Assembly (NCBI GenBank): GCA_025331435.1
Contig: JAIWNI010000177.1
Location: forward strand, 1 to 33,121
Source of the DNA: Choanephora cucurbitarum
Lineage: Eukaryota > Mucoromycota > Mucoromycetes > Mucorales > Choanephoraceae
DNA: 33,121 bases
Reading direction: 5' to 3'
Below, piece by piece: positions 19,081 through 28,825 of this stretch. Within the stretch, counting starts at the first letter, position 1. Each line of letters starts with the position of its first letter. The notes below the pieces were generated by a model, which saw only the letters and a list, made by a program, of their open reading frames with translations, ran no database searches and was not told where the DNA came from. The position numbers were made by a program, and so were the translations under genes.

Positions 19081-20686
19081 ATGAGCAACAGTAAAGATTT
19101 TTCCAATCAAGCTTTAACATGGGTACTCGAAGATCATTCAAGCGCTTCGCAACTAAACAATGATAATAAGCCCATGCAACAGCAACAATCACCATTGACA
19201 CAACAACAGCAACAAGCTTCTTTTGCTTTATCAGATGCTGATCTATTTCAGTTTCTTTTGGGAGAAGAAGCTCAACAGGCAGGTTGTGCTCAACTCAAAC
19301 TAAATGAAGATTCATCTTGCAAATTTGAAGATTCTTCCTCGAGCGAAACACAAATAACGCCCAAGAAGAGAAAACAAACATCGTCAGGCGGAAATAAGCC
19401 GCCTGCTTCAACCACCAGTCGTCTCGATTTTAGGCCTATCAACGATCATATTCCGGAGTCTCAACTGAAAGCAATGAGTAGCAAAGAAAGACGCCAACTT
19501 CGAAACAAAATTTCTGCTCGTAATTTCAGAAATCGTAGAAAGGGTAAAGCAAAAAGAAAACCTCATTGGAAATGTGTATCCCAAAAAGGCAATTTGCTGA
19601 CGACTTAATAAATTACCTTTTATAGAGTATGTAGGCAGTCTGGAAGATGAATTGAATCAACAGAAAGCAGAAAACAGCCAATTGAAGCTTGAATTGAAAT
19701 GGCTCAAGACTAAAGTAGATAAACTTCAAAAAGAAAATGACAAGTTGCGTGTTGACCTAATGTTGAGTGGCATCAATATGCCCACCGATACACAACAGCC
19801 TACTCCTCTGTTTGATAACACCTCTCTGCTAAATTCTACCTTGAACTTGTCAAACAGTTCATCCTCCTCCTTCTCTTCTTCTGATGAATCAACTCTTTCA
19901 TCACCACCTAATTTATTTACTGATTTTCCAGATAATTGGGACTTTGTCTTGCCAGGAGGCCCAGGCATTCAGAATCCAAACAATGGCAACACAAACACCT
20001 ACCTGTCACATGCTCTAGTACCTCATTGGAACATGAACCAAGTTTTGTCAAAAGAAACCTCCAGCCACATATCCAACGATGCATCTATCATGTTCCAACA
20101 GTATCCTCTTCTTGCTCCTGCACTCATGTCCATTGTGTTAGCACATACAATGACTATGAGTACTGAAGAGCTCCTGGCAACCGCTAGATTAAGCCCTTCT
20201 GGACCATTGCCACCACCCTCTACTTTTGTTCGTTATGATGAGAAGAATCCGTTTACTGGATCTACTATTATGACAGACAAAGAGGCAAAGGCTGTTTGGG
20301 AAATTTTAGAGCCATTGACATTTATGAAAGAAAGAAGATTTTATCTTACTGAAAATGAAGAACAGTCAGCAGAAGTAAAACAAGTGCACCAAAAGGTGTA
20401 TACGATACAAGATAGCACACTTACTACCATGACAATGAACGCATGCATTCTGATAACAGCATTCTGCCCACTTGTCTGGCTTCAACATAGATTAGGTAGA
20501 TATTTGTGTGAACTTGCTGCTGCACAGTGTGAAGCAGGATCCAATACTCATTTCTCTACTTTATCTCAAGAAGAAGGAGAAGCGGGAGAGGCAGAAGAAG
20601 AGGAAGAAGATCCTATTGACAAGAAGTTCATCCTTTGTAGACAGTTTCACAAAGTCAAAAGATATATTGCTACTACATGCCAGTAA
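19081..20686 (+). CDS. bZIP transcription factor, 507 aa, two exons
   Basis: Exons 19081-19543 and 19626-20686 are joined by an 82-nt GT-AG intron that falls exactly between the basic region and the zipper. The basic region is RNKISARNFRNRR (residues 141-153), with the invariant Asn and Arg in the N-x7-R pattern (N142, R150). The zipper follows as EYVGSLEDELNQQ with Leu-rich heptads to about residue 200. The N terminus has Gln-rich runs and Ser-rich acidic stretches that look like activation regions; the rest is Asn/Ser-rich with a hydrophobic segment near the end (MNACILITAFCPLVWL). I chose ATG 19081, the first ATG of the frame. The target site and ortholog are not known to me. A Gypsy 3' LTR ends 131 bp upstream, which may alter its expression. 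Confidence 0.93.
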
Positions 20687-20991
20687 ACCACGCTTCCTCC
20701 AATATCATCATTTCATCTCGTCATATACTTTCATACCGTTACTCTCCTTTTCATATTTTTTAACTTGTAGATAGTGCACTAATATTATATTTATAATAAA
20801 GCTGAAGAAGCTAGAAATTCATGTCATCATTACCATATTCATGCTTTGGCCATTTCTTATTGATCAAGTCTGAAGGAGCATTCTGATTGGCTTACATACA
20901 GTAGTGTTTGGCTATGAAATTAAATTTTAAGCATTACACGACTTTCAGGTCAAAATCCTATCTTTCTTTTTCTCGTTTAGCACTTTGTCAT
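20687..20991. other. Intergenic region between bZIP and the Swp1-like gene
   Basis: These 305 bases contain an AATAAA at about 20796-20801, a good candidate 3' end signal for the bZIP gene, and then the promoter side of the next gene. I searched here for upstream exons of the Swp1-like gene and saw none. An in-frame ATG at 20914 would add 26 residues to that protein. Confidence 0.5.
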
Positions 20992-21496
20992 ATGTCCGCC
21001 TTCTTGTTGACTATTACAGCTTCATTGATTGCCTTTGTGCACGCAGCAGGACAAGAAGATGTGTTTGAATTACAACCTGAAATCCAACACATCTTTAGAG
21101 AAGAAGCAAAGATGCCACCTGTCACCTTTTCCTTAGCATTCACGCTCATCACTCTGTCACCTTGGATCTTCTTGCTGATGAACGCAAGTGTTTTTGCCTC
21201 AAAACGTTAGAATTGATATGTATTGACTCTCTTTATTTAAAAAAAAATAGTGGTTCCGTCTTGGCTACACACCGGCAACAGTTATTTCAAAGCTTTCTAA
21301 AGGATCAAAGGCTCGTACCGTTTATATTGCTTCTTTTTTGGCCTCTTTAGTCTCACTTGAATATCTCTTTTACCTTTACTGGACAAAACTCAACCTTCTT
21401 CAAACATTGACCTACCTCAGTGGTTTGGTCCCTATCACCTTCTTCACTGGCCAACGTGCTTTATCTTCCATTCAACAACGAAAAGCCAACAAATAA
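20992..21496 (+). CDS. Short ribophorin II/Swp1-like subunit of the ER oligosaccharyltransferase
   Basis: The protein would be part of the oligosaccharyltransferase complex, which N-glycosylates proteins in the ER. Exons 20992-21183 and 21251-21496 encode 145 residues. A signal peptide (MSAFLLTITASLIAFVHAAG) leads directly into the ribophorin II C-terminal module: FELQPEIQHIF, then three membrane segments (around FSLAFTLITLSPWIFLLM, IASFLASLVSLEYLFYLYW and LSGLVPITFFTG), with YWTKLNLLQTL matching the family's YWTQLNMFQTL. The joining intron is best read as GC-AG (GCAAGT donor at 21184), which turns LLMN into WFRLGY in frame. Yeast Swp1 is about 286 and human ribophorin II about 630 residues, so the usual luminal domain is missing. 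It could be a genuine mini-subunit or lack an unseen 5' exon. Confidence 0.8.
21184..21250 (+). other. Predicted GC-AG intron in the Swp1-like gene
   Basis: The donor GCAAGT matches the classic GC-AG donor consensus and the acceptor is AATAG. With this 67-nt intron the frame joins exactly at the conserved LW/NW position of the family. The nearby GT three bases later would leave the wrong frame. Confidence 0.65.
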
Positions 21497-21524
21497 ATTG
21501 TCACTAGTTTATTTTATTTCTCCC

Positions 21525-24500
21525 TTATCTATCATTCTTTACATTCACAGGACGATCACTGTAGATAATAGCTGTAAATTCGGCTGCTATATCCTTATCA
21601 TGAGTAGCTAGTACAATGATATAACCTACAATAGGAGTCAGCTAAACAAATTTGAAAAAAAAGGGACATAACTCACCAGTTTCATTTTGACTAAGTACCA
21701 CATCATTGGTAGCTACACCTTGAATGATGTTTGTATATGGCCCTGAAGTAGCCAATTCCTTTCCAAATATCTCTGCTGGATGCTTTTCATAAATAGTGAC
21801 ATTCATAGAAGGTACTGTTCCACAATTACTCTTGGACTGTAGACGTACTCTGAAATACAAACTTATTATTCAACTGCATCCAAGATGATAACAAAAAAGA
21901 CAACAGACTTACTTGACTGTAGTCAATTCTCGAATCTCTAAAAGGTAACGAGGATTTTTATCGTAGTTGCCAAAACTAGGACAACCCATAGCACTGTAAC
22001 CAACAATCCATTCGCCGTGCATTACTTTTTTAAATAAACCCTATGTTTAATGAGAATTAGATGAGATGATACGGCCATTCGTTTCTTTTACTTACAGCTC
22101 CTTCGGCAGGTATCGGTTCTATTTGCAGATCAGCAGTACTTGAAACAGTCATGATGAATTTGCCTATCAAATCGGCTTCAAAAGTAGAAGCAACTACTGT
22201 GTAATCACCCGCTGAATAATAAAATAGTGGCAGGATTTGTGAATAAAAGGCTTTTGTTGTTGGTATATATCTCTGTCTTACGCTTGATTTGCCGTAACTC
22301 GCAGTAACAAAAGCCATGCCGATAAGGGCCTGATTCCACCAAGATATCACGTACAGAAACACTTGATACACGCTTACCGCCTTCTACTAACAACAGATGA
22401 ATGGCATAATCTTTTTGTGCTTCTAATTGCAATAAAAGTCCTACAGGCAAGCCTGTGTTGGGTATAGTGATTTTCCATTGAGGGTTGTTAAGATAGGATG
22501 AATTAGAAGCATTACCGCCTGCCGTTTGCTCTGTCCACTGACTATGGATCTATATGCAAGAGAAGCGAAAACACATGAGAATCATATCAATAAACCGGTT
22601 TCTTTTTTTTTAACCTTTTGTTCAATTGAGTAACGTATAGGAACTTTCTGTAATTTGAATGGTGCAAGTGAATAGGCTCGCAATGAGAAATACAAAGACC
22701 GTTCTTTCTCATGTTGAGAGACTACAATGGTGTAATCACTTGACCCTGGAGGTGCATTGAATCGTACCAAGATATGTGGGCTATTGACATAAGTGCCCTA
22801 TATTTTCCCCCAAGAAAAAGTAAGCCAATTAAAGCTACAAAACTGTATTTGATATTTCTTTTTTCATTTACCTCTTTGAATGGTGTACCTGGATAATAGA
22901 TTCTTTCGCCATTTGTGTTGTTATATACATGTAATGTGATATAATCTGTGTTTTCTTCAGTTACCATGATGTGTTTTGAAAGCAAAAGCCAAACAGCAGC
23001 AGGCTTTTTATCATGTACATGAACATGAAGACTGAACTGGGGATTATAGCCTAAACTATAAATATCCCTTTTGGGTCCAACGTGCTCTGGCCAAACAGAA
23101 TGTAAGACCCATCGATGGGTAAATAGCCCTGGATTCCAATTGAGATGAATAGACGTAAAGTTCAAACACACAGATTCGAAATCAATCCAGAAGATACCAT
23201 CGTCCTTCTTCTCGGCGACATCAGGGTCAAATCCCAAAGAATCACGTAGCTCTTGAGTCCAGATGTTTGTATCCAAATGGCTATAAGGCCCTCTCCATCG
23301 CTTATGGCTCCATGGGTTCTTAACTTGTAAAAGGCGCTTCTCGCCAACCATCTTGATATCTATCACAGCATAAGCATGTGTAGGGACTAGACCGAGTTCA
23401 TTTGCCTCTTCCTCTGTCATCTCTCCGGTAGCAATAGTGACCAAGACATCGCCGTATTTTGTCCCATCTAACAGACGATCCCATACGTTATCAGCAACAA
23501 AGTTTTTGCTAAATAGAGAGAGAATGGACGGGTTTGAGCATCGTTAGCTACTAACACATCAGAAATAAACCTTACTCATAAATAAATATGTGTTCTGGAA
23601 TCCAGCCTGTCAGGCAACTGTTAAACAAGAACAATTAATAAGCTTTCTGGTCTATCATCTATATCATATCTCAAATACTTGCTGTAAATCAATCCCTGAG
23701 TTACTTTTAAGTAAAAAAAAAAAGAGAAACAAGTTAGCAAAAGAAGAGAGATGTGCAATTAAGCCGTCCAGCCTTGTAAACTTACGAGCCAGGAAAATCA
23801 TAGCCACCCATGAGCTTCATATACTAACGGTACCTTTTCTAGTTAGCATTTTATACGTGTATTTTGTTGCCAGGCATCTTACAGCTTTTTCTATAATACT
23901 TGGCCATAGTTCGCCTCTGTTTGTCGAGAAAGTACACATCAAAGTACCATCTCGAGAAACTGGCAGGAGATCATCAACCACGACTTTGCGAACAATACCG
24001 TTATATACGAGTTTTACAACGTACTTTCCATTGGGATTATAACAAGGTTGACCTTGTTTATTTTGAGGGTATATACAAGAGGTAATCAATTGCTTTTTAA
24101 ATTTGCGTTCATAAGCTGCTGCAACACAGAGAGAAGCAACAAATGAACAGTCAGTGACAATATCTTGAATGATACTTGTGCTGATATTTTTTTTTAAGAA
24201 AAGACAAATGAAAAGGTATGAATAGATGAAACAAGCACGCTATATATCATAAAATATAAGTATACCTCGAAATTAGATAAATTAACTGAGGATGTCGCAT
24301 CATTTCAATTGGTCTTTTCCAACCGCCAAACTTCTCTAATTGCTTTTCAGACAAACGAAGTGAACCTTCGGGATCAACGTATCTCGCTTCATAAGAAAAC
24401 TTCTCTTTCAAATCAGTTTCGTCGATCCAAGGCAAAAACGTCTTATCGTTAACGCATGAAGTATACTTAAGCACTTCAATCTCTTCGGCCGATAGCCTTT

Positions 24501-25467
24501 GCGTCAAAATGTCATCTGTAGGGTTTTCAATAGATGCAAAAGAAGTAGAAGAGGATGATCGTTGGCCTAGCTGTACTCTATGCAGACTCAAAGGATCAGT
24601 GGATGAAACTGAAGAAGAAGATCGAGTACGTATAGGAGGGCTGTGGAGATGCTGGCTGCTCTTTTTGGATTGTTCTGCTCGTTCCAATGCTAACGAAAAA
24701 TTCTCTCTGGCCAATCCCTTTTCTGTCGAATCAGAAGCATACCCTTTGTAGGCCTTTAAGAAGAATTCAGCAGCCTCTGAAAAATAATCAAATGCATGTT
24801 CTGCATCACCTTTGTATTCATGTAGCTCGCCTTGATCAAATGAGAACTAGATAATATCTTCTCCTTTCAGATGTTCATACAAAAAAATCATATAGCACTG
24901 CCTTTATTTCTATTTACCTTTCCCTTATCAGCATAATCGTCTTCTATCGTACGTTCGTCGTCAGAATCGACTGAATCTCGGCGGTACTTGTGAGGCGATT
25001 GGTCATTGATATACAGAGACGGCGAATTCGATTTGGTTGTTTCCATATAGCGCTCTAACTGCTCTATTCTATGTCGATATCTATTGACTTTCTGTAGTAT
25101 TTCATTTCTATCTTCATGACTGGTGTTGTCTAAACAATAACTCTTCTGTTTAGCTCATTCCTTCCTCGAGTGATGAGAATAGTATACGACATCTAACCTT
25201 TAAGTAACTCAGAAAAGTTCTGAAAAGAGTTATTATACAAAAAGCAGTAAGAAACGAAGACAACGTTAGAAAGTATACCTTGAGCACCTTCCGATAAGAC
25301 TCGATAGCTTTGGTGTATTGTGCTAACTTGTCTAATTTGACAGCGGTGCAGGCGTGTGCATATGCTTCAGCATACAATTCTCTCCCTTCCTGGATAGAAG
25401 ATTTTAATAGTAAAATCGTATGAAAATTATAATGCCTTTCTCTCTTCTGCTCAACAGAACGAATCAT
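21525..25467 (-). CDS. PalB/calpain-7-like cysteine protease, about 1002 aa, 15 exons
   Basis: PalB/Rim13 proteases cleave the PacC/Rim101 regulator in ambient-pH signalling on ESCRT-coated endosomes. Fifteen exons can be joined in frame: 25467-25279, 25219-25198, 25129-24918, 24846-24266, 24180-23883, 23823-23786, 23703-23683, 23617-23576, 23508-22872, 22797-22615, 22549-22282, 22211-22096, 22040-21913, 21849-21677 and 21625-21525. The N terminus has an MIT-like helix set (QYTKAIESYRKVL), then a Ser-rich linker. The calpain core follows with the whole triad: Cys346 in DCSFVASLC, His512 in THAYAVIDI and Asn532 in VKNPWSHKRW. KLMGGYDFPGS and LTGWIPEH are calpain signatures. The rest is two or more calpain C2-like beta domains. 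It lacks EF hands, as calpain-7 does. Two microexons and one GC-AG intron are needed. The stop lies 28 bp from that of the convergent Swp1-like gene. Confidence 0.92.
23618..23682 (-). other. Predicted GC-AG intron next to a 21-nt microexon in the calpain gene
   Basis: On the minus strand the microexon 23703-23683 encodes NSGIDL and is followed by GCAAGT. Joining it to the exon at 23617 gives NSGIDLHCLTGWIPEH, matching the calpain pattern. Skipping it keeps the frame but removes seven conserved residues. Confidence 0.7.
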
Positions 25468-25673
25468 TCAATGGCTCAATAAGATAAAGTAAAGATTAGA
25501 AAGAAAAAAGGAAAGGAAAGGAAATTAAAGGGACGCGATTACAAACTACTTGCAGAGAAAAGTCATATGTTATGATTTTTTTGTTTTAAGGTATGACAGT
25601 TTATCACAAGAGAATCATAATAGTTTATTTAAGGTGCAAAAGGAAAGGAAATAAATACAAACAATATTTAGTT

Positions 25674-26301
25674 TTAAGCGTCTTCGATGAAAGCCTTGTA
25701 AGCAGCTTCATCCAGCAAACCCTCAAGTTCTGACTCATCGCTAAGCTTGATCTTTGCCAACCAACCTATCATAGCATAAGATTGAGATTTCTTCTCACGT
25801 CAATTTAAAGACCCGACGACTTACCTTTGTCTTCAGGACTAGAGTTGATCAAGGCAGGGTCGTCAACTACTTCAGAATTGACAGCTTCAATTACACCAGA
25901 GACAGGTGAATAGATTTCAGAGGCTGCCTTGACAGATTCAATAGCACCAATTTCAGCTGATAAGAGATACGTACTTGAGATACTATTGTTTATGCTATAT
26001 TTTTTTTATTCTTACCTCCTCTCTTAACTTCATCACCAATACCAGGAACTTCAACAAAGACAATATCACCCAAAGAAGATTGAGCATGGCTAGTGATACC
26101 AAAGGTACCAACGCCATTTTCGACAGAGATCCATTCATGTTCTTCTGTAAATCTCTTTGCTGCTGACAGTTAGTACACTGTCACTACATTGTAATACAAC
26201 TTACTAGCATAACCACGGAAGAGGGCCATAGAAGCGGACTTCTGAACAATAGGTGTATAAGCACGGGGAACAACGCGAGAAGTTAAGAGTCTGAGAGCCA
26301 T
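25674..26301 (-). CDS. GCV3: Glycine cleavage system H protein, mitochondrial
   Basis: H protein carries the aminomethyl group on a lipoyl arm between the P, T and L proteins of the mitochondrial glycine cleavage system. Four exons (26301-26205, 26159-26016, 25956-25825, 25765-25674) encode about 154 residues, the normal size. The first 32 residues are rich in Arg, Ser and Ala and lack acids, as expected for a mitochondrial presequence. The mature part has [23 protein letters not shown] and the lipoylation motif [12 protein letters not shown] with Lys90, then the C-terminal GWLAKIKLS. The second exon could also start three bases upstream because the acceptor is a CAGCAG repeat, adding one Ala. 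Confidence 0.96.
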
Positions 26302-26879
26302 GTTCAATAAGGAAAAGAAGTTGAAGAAAAAGAAAAAAATACAAGAGGAAGAAAACAAAGCAAGATATCTTTTTTTTTGCAAATCTATTTTTTTTTTTCT
26401 TATTCCACCGAGTCAAAGAAATTATTTCCTTCTTGCCATTAGAGGCACATCTACAACTCATTTCATAAGAACTCCGCATGATGGCCTGTTTTGCCAATTT
26501 ATACTAAATACGATAAATTGCTGATGAACCAACTGCCAGTAAGATTGCACGCATGTCAGCTACTTTGACAATTGGCTCTATTGCTAGATTAGATATCCTT
26601 TCTTAAAGAAAAAACCTGAAATAACGTATTCAGTTTGCTCTATAACCATGCCACATTCACTATGAAAACAAGCCTTTATACCGTTGAAGACAAATTCCTT
26701 TTAAGTATTCCCGAGCAGGATAATTGAGACAGTGATCAGCAACTTTGGTCTTTTGAAACCTCTGAAATTCGTAGACCTCTTCTTGTTCAATAGAATAGAC
26801 CCATTAAAATGTAATATTAATAAATAAATGTAACAACTTTTATTTTCTTCTATTCAAAAGAAAAGATAAGGGTATGAGT
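26302..26879. other. Intergenic region, H-protein promoter side / SQR 3' side
   Basis: These 578 bases lie between two minus-strand genes. T/A homopolymer runs occur at about 26310-26400 in the likely 5' UTR of the H-protein gene. No gene or RNA is recognised. Confidence 0.5.
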
Positions 26880-28340
26880 TTAGTCGTGCTTTGAGCGAAC
26901 AGGATCAAAAAGACGACGGAAAGTAGAAGGACCAGTCCAAGTACCCTTCAACAAGCCATTCCAATAGATGCTGGGAATAATTTCCTTGTTCAAATATTGA
27001 GCAGTCTTGCTGATTTGACGTTGATCAACAGGGAAAGTCTCGAGAGGCTTACCAGTGTAGCCAGAGAATTCTGCCAAGATAAGTTGGTCGCGACCAACAA
27101 TCAATGGACAACTGGTGTAACCATCATAAACAGCCTCCTCAATCTTCTTGCCTTCTAAATCAGCAATTAAGTTCTTCTTCAAAACACCAGATTCGCCGGT
27201 GATAGCAGCAGCTGTCTTGGAAGTAGGAAGAGAAGAGCAATCACCTAAAGCAAATACATTCTTGTATTTGTTGTGGCGACAAGTATCCTTGTTGACATCA
27301 ACCCAACCAGCAGCATCTGCCAACTTGGATTCCTTGATGAAGGTAGGAGGACCTTGAGGAGGAGCAACATGAATGAAGTCATATTCGTAAGATTTGACTT
27401 CCTTGTTAACATTGTTTCTGAAGGTAGCCTTATGGTTATTAGAATCAATTTCAAGCAATTCGTGTTGGAAGTTGACAGCAATGTTACGTTCATTGGCTAA
27501 TTTTTGAAGAACTTCACCATAATAATCAACACCGAAAATCTTACCAGCAGCAGTGTTGTAAATTACGTTGGTCTTGTCACGAACGCCATTTTGACGGAAG
27601 ATTTCTTCAGCCAAGAAAGTGATCTTAGTAGGAGCACCAGGACACTTGAGTGGAGAGTTGGGGAAAGTAAAGAGAGCGTTACCACCCTTGAATTCTTGAA
27701 GGAACTTGTATGTCTTTTGAACGCTGTCAGCATCGTAGTTTGATGTGACACCATCCTTACCGAGGGCATCCTTCAAGCCCTTGACAGCGTCCCAATTGAG
27801 TTGAATGCCTGCTGCTACGACTAAATAATCGTATCCAACGATCTGTCCATCTGCAAGCTTAACGGTGTTGTTGTCGGGATCAAATGAAGCGACCTTGTCT
27901 TGGATCCATTCAGCTTCACTTGGCATGACTTCACCCATAGGCTTGACAGATTCATTGAAGCTCTTGAGACCACCACCTACGTAGGTCCACAAGGGTTGAT
28001 ACTGTCATATTGTGTTAAGTAAGAGAGCTTAGTTATATATCTTCAAACTTACATAATGCTTAAGAGAAGGCTCAATGACAGCAACTTGATTCTTTCCGAG
28101 CAACTTGGAGATAGTAGATGAAACTATTAGGTACACAAACATATAGAAGGGATAGGACTAAGTACTTGATAAACTGTTGGTTTATTCTCAAAAATTACCT
28201 GAAAGACCACCAGGTCCACCACCAACAACAACAACCTTAAACTTCTGGTCAACTGAAGGTTGCTTTTTAGCAGCTTCAGCAACTGTGGCAAATGTGCGCT
28301 TTTTAAGAGTAGATGAAAGGCGTGCGCGTACAGACAACAT
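26880..28340 (-). CDS. Sulfide:quinone oxidoreductase, mitochondrial (type II SQR / HMT2-like)
   Basis: The enzyme oxidises hydrogen sulfide and passes electrons to ubiquinone at the inner mitochondrial membrane. Exons 28340-28199, 28123-28053 and 28001-26880 encode 444 residues without interruption. An Arg/Ser-rich presequence (about residues 1-30) precedes the FAD-binding Rossmann motif VVVVGGGPGGLS. YQPLWTYVGGG and the second cofactor motif NVFALGDCSSLPTSKTAAA are typical of the SQR family. Two Cys that fit the redox pair lie at 191 (PLKCPGAPTKI) and 369 (TSCPLIVG). The family also includes fission yeast Hmt2, needed for cadmium and sulfide tolerance. It is on the same strand as the H-protein gene but 578 bp away, so probably regulated independently. 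Confidence 0.95.
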
Positions 28341-28825
28341 GCTTTTTGCAAAAGTTGATCAAAAAGAAAAAAGGGAAAATATAAATGACATCTTATTGTT
28401 AGCTTTTATATCTAGTATTAGTACTTTGAAATTCCTTGAACTATGATTAGATGGAATTATAATTCCGCTATTACGCCATCATGGATGGTGATTAATCATT
28501 TTAGAAGTTTCCAAGACATAGCCTTTGACAGGAGATTCTTTGAGGATTAAAAACTGAATCAAAGATCCAAGTCTGAAAGCAAAATAAAAGCTTAATGGTG
28601 CATGCGCAAAGTATCAAGTATATCTTTACTTGGCCCTTTATGCAAGTTATCTCCCACCTTCTCTCTTCTTCATTATGCTAAAAAGAAAAGGGCAGCGCAT
28701 TAGCCGCATAAATTTTGCCAGAGTATAGCTGATTTAAGCCTGTCACATACAGAAAGCTTTTCTTTTTTCGTTTTGAAACAGGATAATTTATTAATTGCAA
28801 CATGGTGTTTAAGTACAGAAAGTGT
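28341..28825. other. Intergenic region upstream of SQR
   Basis: These 485 bases carry the SQR promoter side and the 3' UTR of the SMP/C2 gene. No gene is recognised; small open frames are AT-rich. Confidence 0.5.
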
